Assembly: GCF_005845215.1 (NCBI RefSeq)
Contig: NZ_SPHO01000006.1
Location: 62,001-126,000, forward strand
DNA from: Clostridium sp. 1001271st1 H5
GTDB taxonomy: Bacteria > Bacillota > Clostridia > Lachnospirales > Lachnospiraceae
Length of the DNA: 64,000 nucleotides
Direction of reading: 5' to 3'
Below the pieces are notes generated by a model. The model saw only the letters and a list, made by a program, of their open reading frames with translations, was not told the origin of the DNA and ran no database searches. Positions 8,896 through 17,566 of the stretch are shown one piece after another (the first letter of the stretch is position 1; each line of letters starts with the position of its first letter). A program made the position numbers and the translations under genes.

Positions 8896-9727
8896 TGAAA
8901 AAATCCTCCTCTTCTTCATCTAACATCCCCTGTGCGGGAACACCGGCAGGTGCTGCTGCCTTTACCCTCATCAGCTGGTTAAGCTCCAAATCCCTCTGTG
9001 CCACCAGCAGGGCTGCTATGACGCCCAGGGCTGCCAATGCAATCAGCGGAAGCTTTAAGTAGGCCACCAGCACAAATCCCAGGAAAAAGTAAACGCAGAT
9101 TTTATTGTTCCACAGCAGCTTCAGCAGCATGGCCATACCTACGGCCGGAAGCAGGTTTCCGCAGACCGTCAGGCCGTTCATGATAACAGCCGGAATGGCC
9201 TTGACCGCAGCCTCCACTGCCCTAGAGCCGAACAGGATTGCAAAGAACGGAATCAGGCAGTATAGTCCCCAGTTCAGGCACCACAGCCCATAGTGGAGTC
9301 TTGTAAGCTTTTTGTCCTCTCCATTCTCAGCCAGCTTATCAAATACAGGTGCAAACCAGCCTATAATTCCAATCCAGATAATGTTTTTTGCCTGCTGCCC
9401 CAGCATTCCGATGGGAAGTGCCAGTGGAAGAGCCACCTCAGGGCCTCCGCCGCTCATAATGGCAAAGGCACAGCCCACCACGCTGGCAATTCCGCACTCT
9501 GCCGCCGACGCACCGCCTATATTTACAATTCCCATGAACACGGCTTCCAGGGAAGCTCCGATGAGAAGACCCTGCTGTATATCACCAAAAAGCCATCCGA
9601 TGATAGGGCAGATGAACACCGGCCGGTCCAGCATGGTAAACCCCAGAAGGTCCCTGACGCCTGATGCTATCAGTACCATGACTGCAATGACAAACGCAGT
9701 AACAAGTATGGATGTATGTGCTAACAT
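8888..9727 (-). CDS. PTS mannose-family EIIC component
   Basis: 279-residue integral membrane protein of the ManY/SorA family. Features include the N-terminal hydrophobic helix, RPVFICPIIGWLFGD, GASLEAVFMGIVNIGGA and several further membrane segments. The C-terminus ends in an acidic EEEEDFF tail that overlaps the EIID start. It forms the substrate translocation path of the PTS with EIID. A GGGGG ribosome site precedes the ATG. Sugar specificity cannot be read from the sequence; the neighbouring alpha-galactosidase suggests an alpha-galactoside or related sugar. Confidence 0.93.
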   Translation of the reverse strand: MLAHTSILVTAFVIAVMVLIASGVRDLLGFTMLDRPVFICPIIGWLFGDIQQGLLIGASLEAVFMGIVNIGGASAAECGIASVVGCAFAIMSGGGPEVALPLALPIGMLGQQAKNIIWIGIIGWFAPVFDKLAENGEDKKLTRLHYGLWCLNWGLYCLIPFFAILFGSRAVEAAVKAIPAVIMNGLTVCGNLLPAVGMAMLLKLLWNNKICVYFFLGFVLVAYLKLPLIALAALGVIAALLVAQRDLELNQLMRVKAAAPAGVPAQGMLDEEEEDFFNV

Positions 9728-9745
9728 AAATTTATCCCCCTTTAT

Positions 9746-10231
9746 TTATAATACTTCCGAAACAAGCTTCTTTTCATCAGACGGCACCATCTGAAGAGCC
9801 GTACCCGGAGCCAGCTCCACCAGTTCCTTCAGCGCCCCCACCTCGTCAGCCGTAAGGCTCACGGACCTGGAAATAACCATGCGCTCCGTACCGTCGCCGC
9901 TGGTAAACCGTCCTGCATTTCCAATATTAACATATTCGATGCCAGGCACAGCCTTATACACTTCCAGGGCATTCTTCACCGTCTTTACCAGCACCAGAAT
10001 CCGCATCCCCTCAGACCTTGGATTACTTAGCAGTGCAATGATTTCCGGCACTGTCTTGATGATGCATTTAATACCATCCGGCACAGCCATTTTCAGTGTC
10101 ATCTTCTGCATCTCATTGGAAGCAGCCTCATCGTCCGCCACCATAATTCCCTGAATTCCCAAATCCCTGGTCCACGCCATTGCCACCTGTCCGTGAATCA
10201 GTCTCTCATCTACCCTTAAAGCCTTAACCAT
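9746..10231 (-). CDS. PTS mannose-family EIIB component
   Basis: 161-residue cytoplasmic EIIB of the Man/Fru/Sor family. The phosphorylated His lies in VDERLIHGQVAMAW near the N-terminus, the family signature. It passes phosphate from EIIA to the incoming sugar. The start is the ATG at 10231 with AGGAGAG upstream; the frame stays open further upstream into a hairpin repeat, which I do not count as coding. It is separated from the EIIA gene by 76 bases that contain this repeat. Confidence 0.93.
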   Translation of the reverse strand: MVKALRVDERLIHGQVAMAWTRDLGIQGIMVADDEAASNEMQKMTLKMAVPDGIKCIIKTVPEIIALLSNPRSEGMRILVLVKTVKNALEVYKAVPGIEYVNIGNAGRFTSGDGTERMVISRSVSLTADEVGALKELVELAPGTALQMVPSDEKKLVSEVL

Positions 10232-10246
10232 ACAATACTCTCCTCT

Positions 10247-10295
10247 CGTTACGAGCACTTAGAGACCGTCTTTTGGTCTCTTACGTGCGATACAT
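10247..10295 (-). repeat. Dispersed hairpin repeat between EIIA and EIIB genes
   Basis: Single copy of the repeat. Inner stem AGAGACC (10261-10267) with GGTCTCT (10275-10281), outer GCAC/GTGC stem, then the GATACATGTCAC tail. It lies inside the PTS operon and ends at the EIIB ribosome site. Confidence 0.8.
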
Positions 10296-10307
10296 GTCAC
10301 GTTCATC

Positions 10308-10724
10308 CTATTCAAAAAAATCCTCATCCCGGCCATCTTCCGCTTCCAGCTCCACCAGCTCCATCTGGTTTCTTGAATCTTCAATGTACTGTCTGACCTC
10401 ATCCTTAGTGATTCCTTCCGGCGCAATGGCCAGGGCCACCAGAAGCGGCAGGTTAAAGCCTGCAACCAGAAATACGTTTTCCCGGACCGCATAGGGTACA
10501 ATTTTCTGGTTCACGCTTCCCCCCTTGATATCCGTAAGCACAATCACCTGGTCCCCGGGCCGGACCTGGGCAAAATACCGTTCCAGTGTCTCCACCAGAT
10601 TTTCGTCCTGGTCCACATAAGCATTGATGCAGGTAATATTCCCAACATCTCCCATAAGGAACTTGACCGTACTCTCCGCCCCGGAGGCAAAGGTTCCGTG
10701 GGTGGCTATCAATATCTTCTTCAT
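10308..10724 (-). CDS. PTS mannose-family EIIA component
   Basis: 138-residue cytoplasmic EIIA of the mannose family. The phosphorylated His is His9 in ILIATHGTFASG, next to the N-terminus as in ManX-type EIIA. It takes phosphate from HPr and hands it to EIIB. It is the first gene of the PTS operon; GGAAGGAG precedes the ATG by 7 bases and the sigma-54 promoter lies about 50 bases upstream. The C-terminal acidic tail (EAEDGRDEDFFE) is somewhat extended. Confidence 0.92.
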   Translation of the reverse strand: MKKILIATHGTFASGAESTVKFLMGDVGNITCINAYVDQDENLVETLERYFAQVRPGDQVIVLTDIKGGSVNQKIVPYAVRENVFLVAGFNLPLLVALAIAPEGITKDEVRQYIEDSRNQMELVELEAEDGRDEDFFE

Positions 10725-10773
10725 GTTGGAACTCCTTCCCTTTTCTGTTTTATTTTCATTTCACTTATATATT

Positions 10774-10791
10774 AAGCAAATACGATGCCAA
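10774..10791 (-). promoter_or_regulatory. Sigma-54 (-24/-12) promoter of the PTS operon
   Basis: On the minus strand the sequence reads TTGGCAT-CGTAT-TTGCTT. The GG (10789-10788) and GC (10777-10776) dinucleotides are separated by exactly ten bases, as required for RpoN. It is 50 bases upstream of the EIIA start, and the operon encodes a sigma-54 activator, so the assignment is well supported. Confidence 0.88.
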
Positions 10792-10797
10792 CTTTTT

Positions 10798-10928
10798 TTA
10801 GACACTAAAAACCGGCCGTAAAATCCTTGATTTTATAAGGAAATATTCTATTCACCATTCTGTCTATAAAAATTTTACCACACCAGCCTGCAAAGTGTCT
10901 AATGGCTGTGTCCAATATTAGTGTCTAA
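10798..10928. promoter_or_regulatory. Repeated TTAGTGTCTAA boxes, candidate LevR-type activator sites
   Basis: TTAGACACTAA (10798-10808) is the exact inverse of TTAGTGTCTAA (10918-10928), and AGTGTCTAA recurs at 10894-10902. They lie upstream of the sigma-54 promoter where an enhancer-binding activator would sit. The first box is too close to -24 to act as a classical enhancer and may have another role. The rest of the 306-base gap 10725-11030 holds the promoter and a hairpin after the GH13 gene. Confidence 0.55.
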
Positions 10929-10984
10929 ATTTACTGTTATTCTGTGCTGACAGATATTTAGCATTTACCGCACTGAACGCAGAC

Positions 10985-11023
10985 AGGAGTGCCGCCCTCA
11001 ATTATAATGAGAGCGGCACTCCT
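10985..11023 (-). terminator. Strong hairpin after the alpha-glucosidase gene
   Basis: AGGAGTGCCGC pairs perfectly with GCGGCACTCCT just after the GH13 stop codon. No U-tract follows, so it may stabilise the transcript end or act with a factor rather than as a classical intrinsic terminator. Confidence 0.5.
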
Positions 11024-11030
11024 GCTTCCT

Positions 11031-12734
<1,704 letters not shown>

Positions 12735-12895
12735 TCATGATTTTAAATTTTGCGAAAGCCGCGCCCGGCTTTCATCCATGTCTTGATGCGATTATATACA
12801 GATACCCTGTACAAGGTCAACAGGTTACGGCCATAACCTCTTTATTGCACAAACCAATATTGCAGTATATCCAGTCCGCCTTTTCCTATGTAATA

Positions 12896-13984
12896 TCATA
12901 CATCGTATACAAAATGGGGAATAAGCCGTCCGTCCACAATGGACCTGGTTTCCCGGTCCTGCACCGCGCCCATTTTCCTGTAAAATCCCGCAGCCTGGGG
13001 ACTGGTGACAAAGTGAATGCGGCCGATTCCCTGGTGCGCGCACCAGCCTGTCATATGCTTCCACATCCGTTTTCCCAGACCGCTCCCCATTTTACCCTCC
13101 GCCACATAAAAATATTCCAGCTCCCATTCATATCCATCCTGCCTGATTCCCCAGAAGGCAGCCGGGCAGCCTCCTTCCCTGGCTGCAAACACAGGATTGC
13201 TGCGGATGAAACTGTCTGTAATATTAAATCTTGCGTCAAAGGTTTCCATAAATGCTTCGTCATATCCCCAGTGAGCCTCCGACTCCCTGGCCAGCCGGCG
13301 CAGTTCCTCTGTTTCTCCTGTCTCTGCCCTCATAAACCGCAGCATGGGCCGTTCATACCGGCCGGGATAAAGGCGCTTTGCCTCTCCGGTAAATCTTGCC
13401 ACCATGGCTGCCTTGTGTTCTGTATATCCGTCACGGTCATGTTCGTATTCCTTCCAGAGCCCCAGCTTCAGGGCCTCGTATTCCCTGGCAGCCTCCGTAT
13501 GCTCCCTCAGATAATCCCGGAAATACAGCTCATCATTATCCCCTGCTGTCCTTAGATGCAGATGGAATACCCGCTCCTCAAATCCAGAAGGCGTATATCC
13601 ACGGTTAAACGAAATCCTTCCCGCCTTTTCCATCATGCAAGTGTAGCCGCAGCAGGTAATCTGTTCCTTCATGGCCTGCATATCTCCGTCTTTGCTAATT
13701 TCCACCAGAATATCCACAATGGGCTTGGCCCAGATGGCTGGAATGGACGTGCTTCCCACATGGCTGATTTCACAGATATCCTCCATGGGCAGAAGGCGGC
13801 ACAGCCGTTCCTTTTCCTCCTGGTACCACTGCGCCCAAACCGGCCTGTGTTCTGTAAGGAAAATAGGAAACAGCCGCCACAATTCTTCCAGGCTCATTCC
13901 AGAGAGCGGATTCCCGGCCTCTGTCTGCTCTGGATTCCCGGCCTCTGTCTCCAGCTTCTCTCTCTGCCTATCCCTCATCATCAT
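12896..13984 (-). CDS. GrpB-family nucleotidyltransferase-like / GNAT acetyltransferase fusion
   Basis: 362-residue two-domain protein. Residues about 40-200 match the GrpB (UPF0157) family, a nucleotidyltransferase-fold group of unclear function (EISHVGSTSIPAIWAKPIVDILVEI; RDYLREHTEAAREYEALK). The C-terminal 150 residues form a GNAT acetyltransferase (YVAEGKMGSGLGKRMWKHM, the acetyl-CoA loop, and HFVTSPQAAGFYRKMGA). Near the N-terminus EAGNP occurs twice, encoded by a short direct repeat at about 13910-13950; this tail may be an expansion. The start at three tandem ATGs (13984) overlaps the preceding gene by 17 bases and has AGAGAGG just upstream; Met30 is an alternative. Confidence 0.8.
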   Translation of the reverse strand: MMMRDRQREKLETEAGNPEQTEAGNPLSGMSLEELWRLFPIFLTEHRPVWAQWYQEEKERLCRLLPMEDICEISHVGSTSIPAIWAKPIVDILVEISKDGDMQAMKEQITCCGYTCMMEKAGRISFNRGYTPSGFEERVFHLHLRTAGDNDELYFRDYLREHTEAAREYEALKLGLWKEYEHDRDGYTEHKAAMVARFTGEAKRLYPGRYERPMLRFMRAETGETEELRRLARESEAHWGYDEAFMETFDARFNITDSFIRSNPVFAAREGGCPAAFWGIRQDGYEWELEYFYVAEGKMGSGLGKRMWKHMTGWCAHQGIGRIHFVTSPQAAGFYRKMGAVQDRETRSIVDGRLIPHFVYDV

Positions 13985-14774
13985 GCCTCTCTGATTTTTT
14001 CTCCCATTCTTCCTTTACTCCTTTCATCCTGCGGAAATAGGAGCTCATCTCATCCGCCATACCAGAGAGACGGTTCAAAAGAGTGGAAAAATCCTTTAAC
14101 ATCTCATCGTCCTGGAAATAAGGGTACACGATATCATGGTCTATCTCACTCCACCCCTCCTCAAACAGGGTTCTCCCCTGGATTTCCACATAGTATCCCT
14201 TATACTTGATAATATAGTGAAGGGAACGGTATATTCCATTGGACTTAATCTCAATCAGATTCTCATCATAAATTCTGGTGTCCCCGTTCCTGCGGTAAAC
14301 CTTTGGCCGTTCCGCAATGTAATAATGTCCGGGGTCCTCATCAAAATCCTTGATGCGGTCCACCACATAAAGACCAGGGTTATTCTCAAATACGCTGGTT
14401 ATATATTTGTGAAAATGAATCCAATCCTCCCGGTAAAGGAAAAACACCCGGATGCCAATCAGGTCAGTGATATACTTATGGTAATTGCCGGAATCTATAT
14501 CCTCAAACCGTTCAAAATGCTCATTGCGCTTTCGTATGATTTTTTCAATCAGGTGGCCTGGGTCCTTGGTGCGGTACCTGTAAGAGTGGATTCCCGCTCT
14601 CTCTATATCATAGAGATAATCGTATACAAAATCCTTACCAATGCTGCGCAGCTTCCCCTCAATGGACAGATAATCATCATATATGGCCGCCAGCTCTTCC
14701 CAATCCAGTCCTGCCGCCTCCAGTTCCTCAGGTTCAATGTTATAGCTTGTCAAAAACCTTTCCTTTTCAATCAT
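13968..14774 (-). CDS. RelA/SpoT-domain protein, small alarmone synthetase-like
   Basis: 268 residues with a single RelA/SpoT nucleotidyltransferase domain and no HD hydrolase, TGS or ACT domain. Recognisable parts are YRYRTKDPGHLIEKIIRK, DLIGIRVFFLY, YRSLHYIIKYKGYYVEIQGRT and WSEIDHDIVYPY, matching the fold that transfers pyrophosphate from ATP to GDP or GTP. Small synthetases usually have about 210-260 residues. The spacing of motifs differs somewhat from classic RelQ, so synthetase activity is likely rather than certain. GGAGG lies 11 bases before the ATG. The GrpB-GNAT gene overlaps its end, suggesting cotranscription. Confidence 0.75.
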   Translation of the reverse strand: MIEKERFLTSYNIEPEELEAAGLDWEELAAIYDDYLSIEGKLRSIGKDFVYDYLYDIERAGIHSYRYRTKDPGHLIEKIIRKRNEHFERFEDIDSGNYHKYITDLIGIRVFFLYREDWIHFHKYITSVFENNPGLYVVDRIKDFDEDPGHYYIAERPKVYRRNGDTRIYDENLIEIKSNGIYRSLHYIIKYKGYYVEIQGRTLFEEGWSEIDHDIVYPYFQDDEMLKDFSTLLNRLSGMADEMSSYFRRMKGVKEEWEKKSERHDDEG

Positions 14775-14808
14775 CCGGTATCATTCCTCCTGTGTGTCCG
14801 AAAATGTC

Positions 14809-14918
14809 TGTATATCCGCAGCGGCCGTGTATATCCGCAGCTGTCATGTATCTTTGCGGCGGCCGTGTATATCCGCAGCTGTCATGTATATCCGCGGCGG
14901 CTGTATATGCATGGCCGC
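14809..14918. repeat. 19-bp tandem repeat (about six units)
   Basis: Units starting TGTATATCCGC follow each other at 14809, 14828, 14847, 14866, 14885 and 14902; the first four are 19 bases and the last two 17. Units two and four are identical, giving a 38-base higher-order period. It lies in the leader region between the deformylase stop and the RelA/SpoT-domain gene, so copy number could affect the latter. Confidence 0.85.
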
Positions 14919-14950
14919 TGTGTGTCCTCACAGACGCCATACTTCATCCG

Positions 14951-15433
14951 TCAATAAGGCTTCATCACCAGGGCCCTTTTGTCCACAGCCCGGAGGGTTG
15001 CGAGTATTCCGTCCAGATGGTCGTACTCATGCTGAATCAGTTCCGACATATCCCCTTCCAGCTCCATGGAGCAGTCATTCCATTCCAAATCTTTATAATA
15101 TATGATGCACCGTTTATACCGCTTGACCCTCACCAAAAGGCCGGGAAATGACATACAGTCATCCATCACGTCTATCAGCTCCTGGTCCGGAAAGGAAAGA
15201 CGGGGATTGATAAACAGCACTGGGGTATCCAGATGCCGGTAAATAACACGTTTCCTCACCCCAATCTGAGGCGCCGCAATGGCCCTTCCCACGCCATAGC
15301 GGGACCGGAATGCCAGCAGCGTATCCTTTAAATCCTCCCTTACCTGTTCCATCTGCGGAAGCTCCTCTTTTTTTACTTCCCCGCTGACCTCATATAATTC
15401 AGGATTTCCCAATAGCAGAATCGTCCGCTCCAT
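14951..15433 (-). CDS. def: Peptide deformylase, divergent type
   Basis: 160 residues. It removes the formyl group from nascent proteins. Motif 1 reads GRAIAAPQIG, motif 2 DDCMSFPG with the metal-ligand Cys, and motif 3 QHEYDHLDGIL with the HExxH metal site and catalytic Glu. Motif 2 differs from the usual EGCLS, as in a Clostridia subgroup of deformylase-like proteins, so it may be an accessory rather than the main enzyme. GGGAGG precedes the ATG. A 19-bp tandem repeat lies between it and the next gene downstream. Confidence 0.85.
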   Translation of the reverse strand: MERTILLLGNPELYEVSGEVKKEELPQMEQVREDLKDTLLAFRSRYGVGRAIAAPQIGVRKRVIYRHLDTPVLFINPRLSFPDQELIDVMDDCMSFPGLLVRVKRYKRCIIYYKDLEWNDCSMELEGDMSELIQHEYDHLDGILATLRAVDKRALVMKPY

Positions 15434-15533
15434 ATCAAGCCTCCCTCTGCGCTGTTTTCTTTCATGTACAACGCGTTTTCCTTAGTATATCATGATTCCT
15501 TAGTATTTCCAAATCCCAATTAAAGGGTATGAG

Positions 15534-15574
15534 CAAAAAAAGCCGGACCGCCTCCTGTACATGGGGCAGCCCGG
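15534..15574 (-). terminator. Intrinsic terminator after the PPC-domain gene
   Basis: On the minus strand CCGGGCTGCC pairs with GGCGGTCCGG (with two G-T pairs) around a 12-base loop, followed by C and seven T. It lies about 55 bases after the stop of the PPC gene. Confidence 0.82.
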
Positions 15575-15628
15575 ACCTGTCTTTCCGGATATTTCACTTC
15601 TGCAAATTCAGTTTTGTCCTTCCGGTTA

Positions 15629-16060
15629 CTACACTTCTGCGAATTCAATCAGATTCAGTCCGATTGATTCACTCATTCTTCTGCCAGCGGTTCCGTCAAT
15701 CACCGTAATGAAAATCTCAGCAGTGGCACTGATAACCGCCCTGTTCAAATGCCCTCCATGGCATTCTCCCTCCAGAGGGTTGCCGATTACCATGTGAAGA
15801 TGAAGGTAGGGATTTCCTCCCTGCTGTGTGATGTTGCCTGTAAGGGAGGCAATCTCATAGATTCCCTTAAAAGACTTTCCGTAATATTTCTTTTCCCCTG
15901 TGTCAAATACCCCCAGTTCCACCTCGCAGGCAGCTCCCAGCCCGGAAACCTCGCCCAGTGCCACCTTTTCATTTCTGCAGACCTCCCGGATGCACTCCGC
16001 CACTTCCTCGCCCGGATTCAGGCGGACAACAATTTTTTCTCCAAATCTTTTATATTCCAT
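15629..16060 (-). CDS. PPC (DUF296) domain DNA-binding-like protein
   Basis: 143 residues, a stand-alone PPC/DUF296 domain. Typical elements are SGLGAACEVELGVFD, YYGKSFKGIYEIASLTGNIT, and the metal-binding His stretch PYLHLHMVIG plus GHLNRAVI. Bacterial members form trimers and are often listed as DNA-binding proteins by analogy with plant AT-hook proteins; the bacterial role is poorly known. The start at 16060 has AAAGGAG upstream. It is divergent from the HxlR regulator across a 214-base gap with palindromes, so it is a likely HxlR target. Confidence 0.85.
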   Translation of the reverse strand: MEYKRFGEKIVVRLNPGEEVAECIREVCRNEKVALGEVSGLGAACEVELGVFDTGEKKYYGKSFKGIYEIASLTGNITQQGGNPYLHLHMVIGNPLEGECHGGHLNRAVISATAEIFITVIDGTAGRRMSESIGLNLIEFAEV

Positions 16061-16111
16061 GGTATTGACTCCTTTCAAACACAGTTTACAATACATTTAA
16101 CCATTATATAT

Positions 16112-16123
16112 TTACATATGTAA
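16112..16123. promoter_or_regulatory. TTACATATGTAA palindrome upstream of the PPC gene
   Basis: Perfect 12-base palindrome about 50 bases before the PPC gene in the divergent intergenic region, a candidate operator for the neighbouring HxlR protein. Confidence 0.4.
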
Positions 16124-16188
16124 GATGTAAAATTATATTTTTTACGGTAAGCTCTAACTTTTTGTTATGGTTGATTCCAATTTCCCCA

Positions 16189-16222
16189 TTGTCACGGCTC
16201 ATTTATAGGTATACAATTATAC
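16189..16222 (+). promoter_or_regulatory. Promoter of the hxlR-type gene with overlapping GTATA-N4-TATAC operator
   Basis: TTGTCA (16189-16194), 17-base spacer, TACAAT (16212-16217): a good sigma-A promoter. GTATA-CAAT-TATAC (16209-16222) overlaps the -10 box and is a plausible autoregulatory site for a dimeric winged-helix repressor. Confidence 0.65.
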
Positions 16223-16274
16223 TAACAGCTATTTTGCACCATACAATCATAAAGATACCAGAAGGAGATACATA

Positions 16275-16625
16275 ATGGATAACGGAATGAAAATCCCTGA
16301 CTGTCCCGTGGAAATGACACTGCAGCTCATTGGCGATAAATGGAAGGTTCTCATCATCCGGGATTTGCTCACAGGCACTAAGAGATTCAACGAGCTCATG
16401 CGGTCCGTCAGCGGCATAACCCAGAAAGTTCTGACCAGCCATCTCAGGGCCATGGAGCAGGCCGGACTGATTACCCGGAAGATATACCCCCAGGTTCCCC
16501 CAAAAGTGGAATATACCCTGACAGAGACAGGGTACAGCCTGAAGCCCATACTGGACTCCATGGTGGCCTGGGGAACGGATTACAAAAACAATATGGGACA
16601 GACATCAACGCAAAAAGAGCCGTGA
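16275..16625 (+). CDS. HxlR family transcriptional regulator
   Basis: 116-residue winged-helix regulator. The family signature is clear: DCPVEMTLQLIGDKWKVLIIRDLLTGTKRFNEL, GITQKVLTSHLRAMEQAGLITR, PPKVEYTLTETGYSL. One Cys precedes the first helix, at the position that senses electrophiles or aldehydes in some family members. AGAAGGAG lies before the ATG. It is divergent from the PPC-domain gene and convergent with the patatin gene. Likely dimeric and self-regulating through the palindrome over its promoter. Confidence 0.93.
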   Translation: MDNGMKIPDCPVEMTLQLIGDKWKVLIIRDLLTGTKRFNELMRSVSGITQKVLTSHLRAMEQAGLITRKIYPQVPPKVEYTLTETGYSLKPILDSMVAWGTDYKNNMGQTSTQKEP

Positions 16626-16666
16626 ACCCGGATACGTTTCACAATCCCGGTGTTCATGGCTCCTTT
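16612..16666. terminator. Bidirectional terminator between the hxlR-type and patatin genes
   Basis: Arms GAGCC-G-TGAAC and GTTCA-T-GGCTC with inner CCGG pairing (16617-16662). CTTT follows on the plus strand and five T on the minus strand. It overlaps the HxlR stop codon and serves both convergent genes. Confidence 0.75.
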
Positions 16667-16672
16667 ATGGTA

Positions 16673-17539
16673 TTACCTGTACATAACAGGCTCCAGTCCT
16701 AAAAAATCTGCTGTGTCCCGGAGGGCCTTCATCCCGTCAAGACGCCCCAAATTATACATCTTCTGTATCTTCTCCGGTCTGTTCTCTGTCCGGCTGATTT
16801 TAATAAGATGGCTGGGGCGTATGACAAAGATTTCCCCGTCAGCCTCCATGCGTCTGACCTCTTCCAGTTCCCTGTTATACATCAGGTGACGGCACTCCAT
16901 GGTTTTTATAAATTCAGGATACCGGCGGTACACCCTTCGGATGGCGGGAAGCATGTGGCCCGGCTTTTTGCGGTAACCATCCGGCCTTGTAAGTATGACC
17001 AGGCTTTTGCCAAAGCCCATTTTGCGGAATGCTGCCGCCGGTATGGAGTCGGATACTCCCCCGTCCAGCAGTTTCTGTCCCTCTATCTCTACAATCCTGG
17101 AAACCAGAGGCATGGACGCGGATGCCCGAATCCATTCAATATTCTCCCCCCTCAGGCTGTCGCATCTGTGGTACACCGGCCTTCCGGTTTCCACATCCGT
17201 ACAGGTGGCATAAAACTCCATCGGCGACGCCTCAAAGGCATCATTGTCAAAGGGGTCCAGCCGCTCCGGCAGTTCGTGATAGCAGAAATCATTTCCCACC
17301 AGGTCCCCGGTCATAACCAGGGAGCGGAAACTCATATACCGGGGGTCCCGGCAGTACTTCAGATTATACCGGATGGAACGTCCGGCCTGCCCCGCCACAA
17401 AACTGCACCCATGGATGGCTCCGGCCGAAACGCCCACCAGGCCGTCTGTCTTAATGCCATGTTCCAATAATACATCCAATACGCCGGCGGCGTAAATGCC
17501 ACGCATTCCGCCGCCTTCCACAACAATTCCAGTTTTCAT
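16673..17539 (-). CDS. Patatin-like phospholipase
   Basis: 288 residues. The oxyanion loop GGGMRG (9-14), the nucleophile elbow GVSAG with Ser38, and the Asp of the Ser-Asp dyad in LLDGGVSDSIP (Asp159) are all present, so it should be an active lipid acyl hydrolase. No signal peptide is seen; many bacterial relatives (RssA/YchK type) are cytoplasmic. The start at 17539 has AGAGG 9 bases upstream, better than the ATG at 17545 or TTG at 17548. It ends at a shared terminator with the HxlR-type gene. Confidence 0.9.
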   Translation of the reverse strand: MKTGIVVEGGGMRGIYAAGVLDVLLEHGIKTDGLVGVSAGAIHGCSFVAGQAGRSIRYNLKYCRDPRYMSFRSLVMTGDLVGNDFCYHELPERLDPFDNDAFEASPMEFYATCTDVETGRPVYHRCDSLRGENIEWIRASASMPLVSRIVEIEGQKLLDGGVSDSIPAAAFRKMGFGKSLVILTRPDGYRKKPGHMLPAIRRVYRRYPEFIKTMECRHLMYNRELEEVRRMEADGEIFVIRPSHLIKISRTENRPEKIQKMYNLGRLDGMKALRDTADFLGLEPVMYR

Positions 17540-17566
17540 TTCCATCAACCTCTTTACAGACGCATC

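Noticed and set aside
14809..14918. Short regular repeats resembling a CRISPR array
   Set aside because: Units follow each other without spacers, are only 17-19 bases and no cas gene is present; it is a tandem repeat.
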